Part shown: piece after piece, positions 1 through 8,453 of the stretch
Layout of the letters: the number at the start of each line of letters is the position of its first letter
Numbering within the stretch: position 1 is the stretch's first letter
From: Massilia norwichensis
GTDB lineage: Bacteria > Pseudomonadota > Gammaproteobacteria > Burkholderiales > Burkholderiaceae_D
DNA length: 64,000 nucleotides
Reading direction: 5' to 3'
NCBI RefSeq assembly: GCF_024753245.1
Contig: NZ_JANUGX010000010.1
Coordinates: 1-64,000, forward strand
The notes under the pieces: generated by a model
The model's input: only the letters and a program-made list of their open reading frames with translations
Database searches by the model: none
What the model was told of the DNA's origin: nothing
Translations under genes and position numbers: made by a program

Positions 1-54
1 GGTGCCCACCCTACGTCCGGGTACCGGTAGGGTGGGCACCCCGTGCCCACGCGG
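1..54. repeat. Interspersed inverted repeat, cut by the left edge
   Basis: Bases 1-14 (GGTGCCCACCCTAC) and 27-40 (GTAGGGTGGGCACC) are perfect reverse complements around a 12-base loop, and 41-54 continue with CCGTGCCCACGCGG. The same GTAGGGTGGG...CCCGTGCCCACG block recurs at 27398-27422, where its partner arm is complete. The left arm here therefore probably begins before base 1. It lies just past the stop of the ABC ATPase gene and may also act as a transcription stop. No T-tract follows, so I call it a repeat. Confidence 0.7.
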
Positions 55-63
55 ACACCGGAA

Positions 64-774
64 TCACACCACCAGGCGCCCCGCCGCAATCGTCAAGGTC
101 CGCCCGCAACGCGCCGCCATCGCCGGATCGTGCGTCACCAGCACCAGCGTCGAGCCGTGCTCGCGGTTCAGCTCGAACATCAGCTGGATCACCGCCTCGC
201 CGGTGGCGGCATCGAGGCTGCCGGTGGGCTCGTCGGCGAACAGCAGCGGCGGATGCGTGACGAAGGCGCGCGCCAGGGCCACGCGCTGCTGCTCGCCGCC
301 GGACAGGTATTTCGGATAGTGGCGCAGGCGGCTTTCGAGGCCGACCCGGCTCAGCATCGCCGCCGCCTTGTCGCGTGCGTCGCCGTCGCCGCGCAGTTCC
401 AGCGGCAGCATCACGTTTTCCAGCGCGTTCAGGTGCGGCAGCAGCTGGAAGGACTGGAACACGAAGCCCAGCTTGGCCTTGCGGAAGGCGGCGCGGCCAT
501 CCTCGTCGAGGGCGAAGATATCGGTGCCGTCGAGCTTGACGGTGCCGCTGGACGGCGTGTCCAGACCGGCCAACAAGCCCAGCAGTGTCGACTTGCCGGA
601 GCCGGAGGCGCCGACCAGGGCAAGCGTCTCGGCCGGTTGCACGGTAAAATCGACACTGTGCAGGATGGTGAGTTCGCCGCTGGCGTCCGCCACCCGCTTC
701 GACAGGCCGGCAACTTCGATTGCCGGATGCCGGACACTTGTCTCACGTTTGGTAGCCTCGGGAATATCACGCAT
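64..774 (-). CDS. ybbA: ABC transporter ATP-binding protein, YbbA/LolD type
   Basis: This 236-residue protein is an ABC ATPase of the LolD/MacB-like group, which pairs with large FtsX-type permeases in the inner membrane. Visible motifs are Walker A GASGSGKST (about 55-63), the signature LSGGEQQRV, Walker B LLFADEPTG and the switch histidine in VLVTHDP. It is divergent from tesA, and mnmH follows tesA; E. coli keeps ybbA, tesA and ybbB (mnmH) close together, which supports the name. The YbbP-like permease partner would lie left of the window. The ATG (774-772) overlaps the tesA ATG in the palindrome GCATGC. The first 15 or so residues look poorly conserved, so a start a few codons later is possible. 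Confidence 0.85.
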   Translation of the reverse strand: MRDIPEATKRETSVRHPAIEVAGLSKRVADASGELTILHSVDFTVQPAETLALVGASGSGKSTLLGLLAGLDTPSSGTVKLDGTDIFALDEDGRAAFRKAKLGFVFQSFQLLPHLNALENVMLPLELRGDGDARDKAAAMLSRVGLESRLRHYPKYLSGGEQQRVALARAFVTHPPLLFADEPTGSLDAATGEAVIQLMFELNREHGSTLVLVTHDPAMAARCGRTLTIAAGRLVV

Positions 775-1417
775 GCTTGCTCATCTCAATCTCAAAGTCA
801 GGAAATGGACTGTCGGTACCCTGGCGGCCTTCGCGCTGGCCGCCTCCGGGAGCGCCTATTCTGCACCAAAAACCGTGCTGGTGGTGGGCGACAGCCTGTC
901 CGCCGAATACGGCCTGGCGCGCGGCACAGGCTGGGTCGCCCTGCTCGAACAGAAACTGAAGGCGGCCAAGCTCGATGCGCGCATCGTCAACGCCAGCATC
1001 AGCGGCGACACCACCAGCGGCGGGCGCTCGCGCCTGCCGGCCCTGCTGGCCCAGCACAAGCCGAACGTCGTGGTGCTGGAACTGGGCGCCAACGACGGCC
1101 TGCGCGGCCTGCCGATCGCCTCGGCCGAAGACAACCTGCGCTCAATGATCGCGCTGTCGCAGCAGAACCAGGCCAAGGTGCTGCTGGTCGGCATCCGCAT
1201 GCCGCCGAATTACGGCCGCGCCTATACCGAGCGCTTCACCGGCATGTACAAGGCGCTGTCGACGGAGCTGAAGGTGCCGCTGGTACCCTACATGCTGCAG
1301 GGCGTCGACCTCGTGCCCGCCAACTTCCAGGCCGACCGCATGCACCCGCTCGCGACCGCCCATCCCGTCATCCTCAATAACATCTGGCCGCAACTGGCGC
1401 CGCTCATCAAAAACTAA
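773..1417 (+). CDS. tesA: Arylesterase / multifunctional acyl-CoA thioesterase I (SGNH family)
   Basis: A 214-residue SGNH hydrolase that cleaves acyl thioesters and simple esters, normally in the periplasm. An N-terminal signal peptide (about 1-31, basic stretch then hydrophobic, ending SAYSA) precedes the block I motif GDSLS with nucleophile Ser41. The oxyanion-hole Asn lies in GAND (about 107), and the D-x-x-H catalytic pair in DRMHP (about 188-191). Its ATG is in the same GCATGC as the divergent ybbA start. mnmH follows after 3 bases, so the two are probably co-transcribed. The open frame extends further upstream, but the signal peptide fixes the start near 773. Confidence 0.88.
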   Translation: MLAHLNLKVRKWTVGTLAAFALAASGSAYSAPKTVLVVGDSLSAEYGLARGTGWVALLEQKLKAAKLDARIVNASISGDTTSGGRSRLPALLAQHKPNVVVLELGANDGLRGLPIASAEDNLRSMIALSQQNQAKVLLVGIRMPPNYGRAYTERFTGMYKALSTELKVPLVPYMLQGVDLVPANFQADRMHPLATAHPVILNNIWPQLAPLIKN

Positions 1418-1420
1418 CGA

Positions 1421-2482
1421 ATGAAATACCCCGCTGTCCTCAGCTTCAACGACATCTTCCCGCAGCTCGACGCGTTCGACACCATCATCGACGCGCGCAG
1501 CGAATCGGAATACGCGCTCGACCACATCCCCGGCGCCATCAACTGCCCGGTGCTGAACGACGAGGAGCGCATCCTGGTCGGCACCACCTACAAGCAGGTC
1601 GGTTCCTTCGAAGCGAAACGGATCGGCGCGCCGCTGGTGGCGAAGAATATCGCGCGTTACATCGACACGCTGTTCGCCGACAAGCCGCGCGACTGGAAGC
1701 CGCTGGTCTACTGCTGGCGCGGCGGCAACCGCAGCGGTTCGATGGCGCACATCCTGGCCAAGGTCGGCTGGCCGGTGGTGCAGCTCGATGGCGGCTACAA
1801 GGCTTACCGCGCCTACGTCGCCGCGGCGCTGGAGAACCCGCCGGCGCTGTCCTTCCGCGTGGTCTGCGGCACCACCGGCAGCGGCAAGAGCCGGCTGCTG
1901 GAGACGCTGGACGCGATCGGCGCGCAGGTGCTCGACCTCGAACGCCTGGCTGCGCACCGCGGCTCGGTGCTGGGCCACCTGCCCGGCGAACCGCAGCCGA
2001 CCCAGAAGATGTTCGAGACCCGCATCTGGGACAAGCTGCGCCGCTTCGATCCGAGCAAGCCGGTGTTCGTGGAATCGGAAAGCAAGAAGGTCGGCAACCT
2101 GCGCGTGCCGGACGCCGTCATGGAGCGGATGCGCGCTTCGCCTTGCATCGCGCTCACGCTGTCGCGGCCGAACCGGGTGCGCCTGCTGATGGAAGATTAC
2201 CAGCACTTCTGCGCCGACCCGTCGAGCCTGAACGCCCAGCTGGATCATCTGGTGCAGCTGCACGGCCGCGCCAGGATCGATGCCTGGCACGAGATGGCCG
2301 AGGGCGGCCGCATACCGGAGCTGGTCGACGAGCTGCTGGTCGAGCATTACGATCCGGCCTACCTGCGTTCGATCGACCGTAACTTCGTGCAGTATCCACA
2401 GGCGCAGGTGCTGGAGCTGGGGGATATCGGCAAGGAGGATTTCCTGGCCGCGGCGCGCAGCCTTCAGTCGGCAGCAATGTAG
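1421..2482 (+). CDS. mnmH: tRNA 2-selenouridine synthase
   Basis: This 353-residue protein matches MnmH/SelU (YbbB), which converts the wobble 2-thiouridine of some tRNAs to 2-selenouridine through a geranylated intermediate. The N-terminal rhodanese domain carries the active-site Cys98 in VYCWRGGNRSGS. It is followed by a P-loop domain with GTTGSGKS (about 150-157). It starts 3 bases after tesA and has no clear ribosome-binding site of its own, so translational coupling is likely. Its last 19 bases overlap the convergent GNAT gene. The selenophosphate synthase (selD) it depends on is not in this window. Confidence 0.92.
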   Translation: MKYPAVLSFNDIFPQLDAFDTIIDARSESEYALDHIPGAINCPVLNDEERILVGTTYKQVGSFEAKRIGAPLVAKNIARYIDTLFADKPRDWKPLVYCWRGGNRSGSMAHILAKVGWPVVQLDGGYKAYRAYVAAALENPPALSFRVVCGTTGSGKSRLLETLDAIGAQVLDLERLAAHRGSVLGHLPGEPQPTQKMFETRIWDKLRRFDPSKPVFVESESKKVGNLRVPDAVMERMRASPCIALTLSRPNRVRLLMEDYQHFCADPSSLNAQLDHLVQLHGRARIDAWHEMAEGGRIPELVDELLVEHYDPAYLRSIDRNFVQYPQAQVLELGDIGKEDFLAAARSLQSAAM

Positions 2483-2895
2483 CCGCGCGCGCCGGCCAGC
2501 TCCGGATCGTCGAAGATCGCCATCGCGGTGCTCATGCGCCGGAAGCCGAAGCGCGCATAAAATGCCTCCTTGCCGGGCACGGCGTACAGGATGATCTTTC
2601 TGTGCCCACGCGCCTGTTCCACCAGCCGCGCCACGATGGCCTTGCCGAGCCCTCTTCCCTGGTGGCTCGGCAGGATGGCGACATCGCACAGATACGCGGC
2701 GTCGACGCCGTCGCCCAGCACGCGGCCGGTCCCGACCAGGCTTCCATCATCGTAGACAAAACAGCGGTACAGGCTGTTCGTGAAGGCCGTGCGCAACAGC
2801 GCGGGCTCCTTGGTGCCCAGCGGCGCCAGGCGGATCACCTCGGACAGTTCCTTCCAGTCGACGCCATCCAGCGCGTCGCTCCAGTGCAAAGCCAT
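2464..2895 (-). CDS. GNAT family N-acetyltransferase
   Basis: A 143-residue single-domain acetyltransferase of the GCN5-related family. The acetyl-CoA-binding motif A is seen as LPSHQGRGLGKAIV (about 75-88), with a C-terminal YARFGFRR beta-strand region typical of the fold. The substrate cannot be told from sequence. The start has a good ribosome-binding site (AGGAG, 8 bases upstream). The 3' end overlaps mnmH tail-to-tail by 19 bases, and ppiD lies upstream behind a terminator, so it is probably transcribed alone. Confidence 0.85.
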   Translation of the reverse strand: MALHWSDALDGVDWKELSEVIRLAPLGTKEPALLRTAFTNSLYRCFVYDDGSLVGTGRVLGDGVDAAYLCDVAILPSHQGRGLGKAIVARLVEQARGHRKIILYAVPGKEAFYARFGFRRMSTAMAIFDDPELAGARGYIAAD

Positions 2896-2918
2896 GCCGT
2901 TTTCTCCTGTCGAATATG

Positions 2919-2951
2919 AAAAAAGCCCGGTCCGCTCACGCGTCCGGGCTT
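2919..2951 (-). terminator. Rho-independent terminator of ppiD
   Basis: Arms AAGCCCGG (2923-2930) and CCGGGCTT (2944-2951) form an 8-bp stem with a 13-base loop. On the minus strand a run of T follows the stem (A run at 2919-2924 on plus). It sits 22 bases past the ppiD stop. Confidence 0.8.
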
Positions 2952-2973
2952 CATTGCTTGCTGCCTTGCTGGC

Positions 2974-4893
2974 TTACTCGGCGGCCTTCGCGCCCAGATC
3001 CACCGGCTTGACGTTCACCTTGGCCTTGGCCTTCTTCTTCAGGGCCTCGACGTAGCCGTACAGCTCGGCGTTGCCCACGGCGCGGGCGATCGCGTCGGCT
3101 TCCTGCTTGCGGCGCGCCTGGTCCGGCTGGGCCGGCTGCGTCACCTTGCCGATGCGGTACACGCCATAGCCCTGACCCGGCAGTTCGACGCCGACGTAGG
3201 CCGGCAGCTTGCTGACGTCGGCCTTCAGGACGGCCATCGCGGCGGTCGGGTTGATGGTCGGCTGCGGCATGGTGCGCGAGACGACTTTCACCTCACCGAA
3301 GCCGGTGGCGTCGCCCGATGCCTTGGCGGCGGCGATCCTGGCTTCGCCGGCCTGGCGTGCCAGGCGGATTTCTTCTTCCTGGGTCACGCGCTGACGGATC
3401 GCGCCTTCGACTTCGGCCAGCGGACGCTTGGTCGCCGGCTTGAACTCAAGCACGCGGCCCGCCACCAGGGTGGTCGGTGCCACTTCGATGGCGTCGGTGT
3501 TGCGCTTGTTGGCGATGGCGTCCTGCGAGAAGATCGCTTTCAGGAACTTGTCGTTGTTCACCAGCGGGTTGCCCACGGCCGGATTCGGCGTGCGGGTCAG
3601 ACCTTCGACGGTCTGGATCGTGAGACCCAGCTTGTCGGCGGCCGGCTTCAGGCTGTCGGACTGCTCGTAGACGGTATTGGTGAAGGTCTCGGCCAGTTCC
3701 GTGTACTTGTTCGACAACTTGGTCTTCTTCAGTTCCGCGACGATCTCCGGCTTGGCCTCTTCCAGCGACTTCTGGGTCGAGGGCACGACCTTGGTCACCT
3801 TGACGATGTGGTAGCCGAAGTTCGAGCGCACCGGACCGCTGGTCTCGCCTTCCTTCAGACCGAAGATGGCGTCTTCAACCGGCTTGTCGAACAGGCCCTT
3901 CTCGACCACGCCGAGGTCGCCGCCGAGTTCGGCCGAGCCCGGATCCTGCGACTGTGCCTTGGCGATCTTCGCGAAGTCGGCCGGGTTCTTCTGCACCTCG
4001 GCCAGTATGGCTTGCGCCTTGGCCTTGGCGGCGGCGTCATCGGCCGGCTTGGCGTCCTTGGCCACGGTGATCAGGATGTGGCTGGCGGTACGCTTTTCCG
4101 GGGTCGAGAAGCGCGCCTTGTTCTTGTTGTAGAAATCGGTGGCTTCGGCGTCGCTGACGGTGACCAGCTTGTCGACGGCTTCCGGGTTCAGGACCACGTA
4201 CTCGGCCTTGATGGTTTCCGGCACCTGGAACAGGGTCGCGTTCTTTTCGTAGTACGCCTTGACCATCTCGTCGGTGACCTTCACCTGCGCGGCGAAGCTC
4301 GTCGCCGGGAACAGCAGTTCCTGCACTTCGCGCTGCTGGTCGTTGATGTCCGACAGGCGGCCAGCGACCGAGCGCGGCGCGAAGGCGGTGGCGCCGACCG
4401 AGGCGGCCAGCTGCTGCACGGCCATCTGCTGGCGAATGCGCTGCTCGAAACCTTCGGCGGTCATGCCCTGCGAGCTCAGGAAAGCCTTGTAGGCGTCGAT
4501 GTCGAAGCTGCCGTCAGGCTTGTTCAGGCCGGTCTGCTCGTGGATCGCCTTGACCAGGGCGGCGTTACCGATGGTGAGGTTGTTGCGGGCGACTTCGGCG
4601 TTGACGGCGCGCTCGGCCACCAGGCTGTCGAGCACTTCCTGCTTCGCTTCCGGGGTGTCGAACAGCTTCTGGTCGAACTGGGCGCCCATCATGGCGCGGG
4701 CCTGCTCGATCTGGCGGCGCTGGGCCGCTTCCCATTCCTGCTGCGTGATGGTGCGGCCGTCGACAGTGGCGACACCGTCTTTGCTGCCGCCACCTTCATA
4801 CTGACTGACGCCGACGAGCACGAACGAAGGCAGGATCAGCAGGAGCAGCAGGAACTGCATCAGCCGCTGGTGGGTACGGATAAATTCAAACAT
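2974..4893 (-). CDS. ppiD: Periplasmic folding chaperone / peptidyl-prolyl isomerase PpiD
   Basis: A 639-residue inner-membrane-anchored SurA-like protein that helps newly exported proteins fold at the Sec translocon. One N-terminal transmembrane segment (about 12-30, LLLLLILPSFVLVGVS) is followed by a SurA_N-like helical region and one parvulin PPIase domain (about 265-360, RTASHILI through GYHIVKVT). The length matches E. coli PpiD (623). It lies downstream of hupB and two tRNA-Asp genes, as in many betaproteobacteria. The 72 bases at 4894-4965 include a terminator, so it probably has its own promoter, which I could not resolve. Confidence 0.93.
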   Translation of the reverse strand: MFEFIRTHQRLMQFLLLLLILPSFVLVGVSQYEGGGSKDGVATVDGRTITQQEWEAAQRRQIEQARAMMGAQFDQKLFDTPEAKQEVLDSLVAERAVNAEVARNNLTIGNAALVKAIHEQTGLNKPDGSFDIDAYKAFLSSQGMTAEGFEQRIRQQMAVQQLAASVGATAFAPRSVAGRLSDINDQQREVQELLFPATSFAAQVKVTDEMVKAYYEKNATLFQVPETIKAEYVVLNPEAVDKLVTVSDAEATDFYNKNKARFSTPEKRTASHILITVAKDAKPADDAAAKAKAQAILAEVQKNPADFAKIAKAQSQDPGSAELGGDLGVVEKGLFDKPVEDAIFGLKEGETSGPVRSNFGYHIVKVTKVVPSTQKSLEEAKPEIVAELKKTKLSNKYTELAETFTNTVYEQSDSLKPAADKLGLTIQTVEGLTRTPNPAVGNPLVNNDKFLKAIFSQDAIANKRNTDAIEVAPTTLVAGRVLEFKPATKRPLAEVEGAIRQRVTQEEEIRLARQAGEARIAAAKASGDATGFGEVKVVSRTMPQPTINPTAAMAVLKADVSKLPAYVGVELPGQGYGVYRIGKVTQPAQPDQARRKQEADAIARAVGNAELYGYVEALKKKAKAKVNVKPVDLGAKAAE

Positions 4894-4934
4894 GGTCAGC
4901 CAATCAAGGTTGAAAATGCGATTACAAAAAGCCG

Positions 4935-4963
4935 AAAAAAAAGGCGAACCGCGGTTCGCCTTT
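4935..4963 (-). terminator. Terminator after the tRNA-Asp genes
   Basis: Bases 4940-4963 are a perfect 24-base palindrome (arms AAAGGCGAACC and GGTTCGCCTTT around GC). On the minus strand the stem runs into TTTTTT (4935-4940). It follows the second tRNA-Asp in the direction of transcription. The plus strand has a weaker T tail, so it may work both ways. Confidence 0.75.
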
Positions 4964-4980
4964 CTTTCACACCTAGCATC

Positions 4981-5057
4981 TGGCGGAGCGGACGGGGCTC
5001 GAACCCGCGACCCCCGGCGTGACAGGCCGGTATTCTAACCAACTGAACTACCGCTCC
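4981..5057 (-). tRNA. tRNA-Asp (GTC), copy 2
   Basis: A 77-base tRNA on the minus strand with acceptor GGAGCGG pairing with CCGCTCC, anticodon GTC in CCTGTCACG, T-loop GGTTCGAGCC and encoded CCA. It is identical to the copy at 5091-5167, 33 bases upstream in transcription. Confidence 0.97.
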
Positions 5058-5090
5058 AGATTCTGTACTACCGATGCATCGACTTGTTGG

Positions 5091-5167
5091 TGGCGGAGCG
5101 GACGGGGCTCGAACCCGCGACCCCCGGCGTGACAGGCCGGTATTCTAACCAACTGAACTACCGCTCC
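5091..5167 (-). tRNA. tRNA-Asp (GTC), copy 1
   Basis: Identical in all 77 bases to the copy at 4981-5057, including anticodon GTC and encoded CCA. It lies 47 bases past the hupB stop on the same strand, so hupB and both tRNAs may share a transcript that ends at the 4935-4963 terminator. Confidence 0.97.
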
Positions 5168-5214
5168 ACGCAATAAGGCGACACTTTCCGCTGCACCTCA
5201 GCGCAGCGAAGGCA

Positions 5215-5487
5215 TTAGTTTACTGCATCTTTCAGGGCTTTACCAGCCTTAAATTTCGGGACCTTGGCGGCCTTGATCTTGATGGCTTCCTTGGTACGCG
5301 GATCGCGGCCGGTACGGGCAGCGCGTTCGCCGACGGTGAAGGTGCCGAAGCCGACCAGGGTCACGCTGTCGTTCTTCTTCAGGGTGTCGGTCACAGCGGT
5401 GATCATGGCGTCGAGGGCGCGTGCCGCAGAGGCTTTGGTCAGGTCCGCGGATTTCGCGATTTCTTCGATCAGTTCAGTTTTGTTCAC
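5215..5487 (-). CDS. hupB: DNA-binding protein HU-beta
   Basis: A 90-residue HU-family nucleoid protein that bends and compacts DNA as a dimer. It begins [16 protein letters not shown] and carries the family core [18 protein letters not shown] with the proline-tipped DNA-binding arm, ending [13 protein letters not shown]. The start codon is GTG, preceded by GAGGGAAAGAA. Its own promoter is readable at 5531-5560. It is downstream of lon on the same strand, as in E. coli and most proteobacteria. Confidence 0.96.
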   Translation of the reverse strand: MNKTELIEEIAKSADLTKASAARALDAMITAVTDTLKKNDSVTLVGFGTFTVGERAARTGRDPRTKEAIKIKAAKVPKFKAGKALKDAVN

Positions 5488-5530
5488 TTCTTTCCCTCGT
5501 TAGACATTCGGCAAAAAACCGCAAGCGCGT

Positions 5531-5560
5531 ATTAAACAAGGGGGCAATGCTTTATGTCAA
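5531..5560 (-). promoter_or_regulatory. Sigma70-type promoter of hupB
   Basis: On the minus strand TTGACA (5560-5555) is followed after 18 bases by TTTAAT (5536-5531), five of six matches to the -10 consensus. The hupB GTG is 44 bases downstream. Direct sequence reading; not tested. Confidence 0.6.
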
Positions 5561-5589
5561 GCAACGTTGCTGCAAAAGCGTCGTTCGAG

Positions 5590-5754
5590 CGTCGTAAACG
5601 ACGTGGTTCCCACGTCTCAAAAACGTCATCCCCGCGTCTTAAAAACGTCGTCCCCGCGAAGGCGGGGACCCAAGTGCTGCATGCGTTATCGGCATGTTTG
5701 CAAACCTGGGTCCCCGCCTGCGCGGGGACGACGGGATAAGGCGGGGACGACGGG
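5590..5754. repeat. REP-like palindromic repeat cluster between hupB and lon
   Basis: The main element is an inverted pair, 5647-5672 and 5707-5732, sharing GTCGTCCCCGCG...GCGGGGACCCA in opposite orientation around a 34-base centre. Each arm is itself a GTCCCCGC hairpin. Partial copies flank it (GTCATCCCCGCG at 5625-5636; AAGGCGGGGACGACGGG at 5738-5754). Small perfect hairpins lie at 5590-5603 and 5600-5616. This is the arrangement of REP/BIME repeats mobilised by RAYT transposases; no RAYT gene is in the window. The rest of the 299-base gap holds the hupB promoter. Confidence 0.75.
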
Positions 5755-5786
5755 TAAGCGCCGCGACCGCGCTTAATGACGCATAT

Positions 5787-8192
5787 TTAGTGCTTGACCA
5801 CGCCGCCCTGCCCTTCGGCAGTCGCGGCCACTGGTGCCGCCACGGCAGGCACCTCGACCAGCGCCTCGGGCTGGCGTTCCAGCGCCACTTCCAGCACCTT
5901 CTCGATCCAGCGCACCGGCACGATCTCGAGCTTGTTCTTGACGTTGTCCGGGATGTCGGCCAGGTCCTTCACGTTCTGCTCGGGGATCAGCACCGTCTTG
6001 ATGCCGCCGCGATGCGCCGCCAGCAGCTTCTCCTTCAGGCCGCCGATCGGCAGGACTTCGCCGCGCAGCGTGATCTCGCCGGTCATCGCCACGTCGGCGC
6101 GCACGGGGATGCCGGTGAAGGCCGACACCAGCGCCGTCGTCATGCCGATACCGGCCGACGGACCATCCTTCGGCGTCGCGCCTTCCGGCACGTGGATGTG
6201 GATGTCGGTCTTTTCGAAGGCTTCGGCCTTGATGCCGAAGCGCTGGGCACGCGAACGCACCACGGTGCGCGCTGCCTCGATCGATTCCTTCATCACGTCG
6301 CCCAGGGTACCGGTGCGGATGATGGCACCCTTGCCCGGCACGTTGACGGCTTCGATGGTCAGCAGGTCGCCGCCGACTTCGGTCCAGGCCAGACCAACCA
6401 CCTGGCCGATCTGGTTTTCCTTCTCGGCCACGCCGAAGTCGAAGCGGCGCACGCCCAGGAACTTGTCCAGGTTCTTCGAGCCGACGATGACGCGCTTGCC
6501 ATCCTTCTTCAGCAGCAGCATCTTGACGACCTTGCGGCAGATCTTCGAGATTTCGCGTTCCAGCGAACGCACGCCCGCTTCACGGGTGTAGTAGCGGATG
6601 ATGTCGCGGATCGCGGACTCTTCGACCTTGATTTCCTCTTCCTTCAGGCCGTTGTTCTTGATCTGCTTCGGCAGCAGGTAACGCTGCGCGATGCTGGTCT
6701 TTTCGTCCTCGGTGTAACCCGACAGGCGGATCACTTCCATACGGTCGAGCAGCGCCGGCGGAATGTTGAACGAGTTCGAGGTCGCCACGAACATCACGTC
6801 CGACAGGTCGAAGTCGACTTCGACGTAGTGGTCGCTGAAGGTGTGGTTCTGCGCCGGGTCCAGCACTTCCAGCAGTGCCGAGCTCGGATCGCCGCGGAAG
6901 TCGGCACCCATTTTATCGATCTCGTCGAGCAGGAACAGCGGGTTGCGCACGCCGACTTTCGACAGCGATTGCAGCACCTTGCCCGGCATCGAGCCGATGT
7001 AGGTACGACGGTGACCGCGGATCTCGGCTTCGTCGCGCACGCCGCCCAGGGCCATGCGCACATACTTGCGGCCGGTCGCGCGGGCGATCGACTCGCCCAG
7101 CGAGGTTTTACCCACGCCCGGAGGACCGACGAAGCACAGGATCGGGGCCTTCAGCTTGTCGACGCGCTGCTGGACCGCGAGGTACTCGAGGATGCGTTCC
7201 TTGATCTTGTCGAGGCCGTAGTGGTCCGACTCCAGCACCTGCTGGGCCTTTTCCAGGTCGATGGTGACCTTGGATTTCTTCTTCCAAGGCAGGCCGACCA
7301 GGGTGTCGATGTAGTTGCGCACGACGGTGGCTTCGGCCGACATCGGCGACATCATCTTCAGCTTCTTGATCTCGGCCTGGGCTTTTTCCATGGCTTCCTT
7401 CGGCATCTTGGCTGCGATCACTTTCTTCTCGAGCTCTTCGATGTCGGCGCCGTCTTCGCCCTCACCCAGTTCCTTCTGGATGGCCTTGACCTGCTCGTTC
7501 AGGTAGTACTCGCGCTGCGATTTCTCCATCTGGCGCTTGACGCGGCCACGGATGCGCTTTTCGACCTGCAGGATGTCGAGTTCGCCTTCCAGCTGGCCGA
7601 GCAGGTGCTCAAGGCGCTTGGAGACGTTGAAGATCTCGAGGATGACCTGCTTCTGCTCGAGCTTGAGCGGCAGGTGGGCGGCAACGGTGTCGGCCAGGCG
7701 GCCGGCGTCGTCGATGCCGGCCAGCGAAGCCAGAATCTCGGGCGGGATCTTCTTGTTGAGTTTGACGTACTGGTCGAACTGCTGGACGATCGCGCGGCGC
7801 ATCGCCTCGACTTCCGAATCGTCGCCGGTTTCGGAGTTGATCGGGGTCAGGTCGGCGACGAAGTGGCTCGGTGCGTCGGTGATGTGGTTGATACGGGCAC
7901 GCTGCGCGCCTTCGACCAGCACCTTCACGGTACCGTCGGGCAGCTTCAGCATTTGCAGAATATTGGCCACGCAGCCGATCTCGTAGATGTCTGCGGCGGA
8001 AGGTTCGTCCTTGGCAGCGGCCTTTTGGGCTGCGAGCATGATGCTCTTACCCTGTTCCATCGCGGCTTCGAGCGCCTTGATCGATTTCGGGCGGCCGACG
8101 AACAGAGGTATCACCATATGCGGAAACACGACCACGTCGCGCAATGGCAGCAGCGGCAAGGTCATCTGTTCAGTAAATTTAGTAGTGGTCAT
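5787..8192 (-). CDS. lon: ATP-dependent endopeptidase Lon
   Basis: An 801-residue cytoplasmic AAA+ serine protease that degrades misfolded and short-lived regulatory proteins. The N-terminal LON substrate-binding domain starts at [17 protein letters not shown]. Walker A GPPGVGKT lies near 353-360. The catalytic Ser-Lys dyad is Ser near 678 (in DGPSAG) and Lys near 721 (in [14 protein letters not shown]), matching E. coli Ser679 and Lys722. I place the start at 8192 rather than the in-frame ATG at 8246, because this gives the family length, an AAGGT site lies 8 bases before it, and the likely heat-shock promoter falls between the two ATGs. Confidence 0.97.
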   Translation of the reverse strand: MTTTKFTEQMTLPLLPLRDVVVFPHMVIPLFVGRPKSIKALEAAMEQGKSIMLAAQKAAAKDEPSAADIYEIGCVANILQMLKLPDGTVKVLVEGAQRARINHITDAPSHFVADLTPINSETGDDSEVEAMRRAIVQQFDQYVKLNKKIPPEILASLAGIDDAGRLADTVAAHLPLKLEQKQVILEIFNVSKRLEHLLGQLEGELDILQVEKRIRGRVKRQMEKSQREYYLNEQVKAIQKELGEGEDGADIEELEKKVIAAKMPKEAMEKAQAEIKKLKMMSPMSAEATVVRNYIDTLVGLPWKKKSKVTIDLEKAQQVLESDHYGLDKIKERILEYLAVQQRVDKLKAPILCFVGPPGVGKTSLGESIARATGRKYVRMALGGVRDEAEIRGHRRTYIGSMPGKVLQSLSKVGVRNPLFLLDEIDKMGADFRGDPSSALLEVLDPAQNHTFSDHYVEVDFDLSDVMFVATSNSFNIPPALLDRMEVIRLSGYTEDEKTSIAQRYLLPKQIKNNGLKEEEIKVEESAIRDIIRYYTREAGVRSLEREISKICRKVVKMLLLKKDGKRVIVGSKNLDKFLGVRRFDFGVAEKENQIGQVVGLAWTEVGGDLLTIEAVNVPGKGAIIRTGTLGDVMKESIEAARTVVRSRAQRFGIKAEAFEKTDIHIHVPEGATPKDGPSAGIGMTTALVSAFTGIPVRADVAMTGEITLRGEVLPIGGLKEKLLAAHRGGIKTVLIPEQNVKDLADIPDNVKNKLEIVPVRWIEKVLEVALERQPEALVEVPAVAAPVAATAEGQGGVVKH

Positions 8193-8220
8193 GGCATACC
8201 TTATAAAAAGCGTGTTGACG

Positions 8221-8249
8221 ATGTGGGGCGCACAGCGTCGGAACACAAG
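8221..8249 (-). promoter_or_regulatory. Sigma32-like heat-shock promoter of lon
   Basis: On the minus strand CTTGTG (8249-8244) is followed after 15 bases by CCCCACAT (8228-8221), close to the sigma32 pattern CTTGAAA / CCCCATNT. The -10 element ends 28 bases before the lon ATG. lon is a known sigma32 target in proteobacteria; use of this exact site is inferred. Confidence 0.55.
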
Positions 8250-8322
8250 ACCGGCCTCAAAATTATTTTCCGCAATAAATGCGGCAATCTAATATAGCCG
8301 TTCCGACAAAAGCGTTATTCAA

Positions 8323-8361
8323 ATAAAAAAGCCACTACGCGACCAGGGTCACGAGTGGCTT
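8323..8361 (-). terminator. Terminator of clpX
   Basis: Arms AAGCCACT (8329-8336) and AGTGGCTT (8354-8361) form the stem. On the minus strand it runs into TTTTTATTT (8321-8330 on plus). It lies about 90 bases past the clpX stop and separates clpX from lon. Confidence 0.75.
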
Positions 8362-8453
8362 TCCGTTTGAAGCCGTGGTCTTTTGTTGAGATAAATTGTA
8401 CCGCCAAGAATCAGCGTTTCAAGACCTTTTGTGTTGTGTGCGCGAGGAAATTT

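Noticed and set aside
8193..8246. Longer lon N-terminus from the ATG at 8246
   Set aside because: Adds 18 residues unlike Lon and overlaps the likely heat-shock promoter; AAGGT favours 8192.
5694..8297. 867-codon open frame on plus, opposite lon
   Set aside because: Antisense shadow caused by GC-rich codon bias; the translation is rich in His/Arg/Gln/Asp with no domain, while lon is unmistakable on the other strand.
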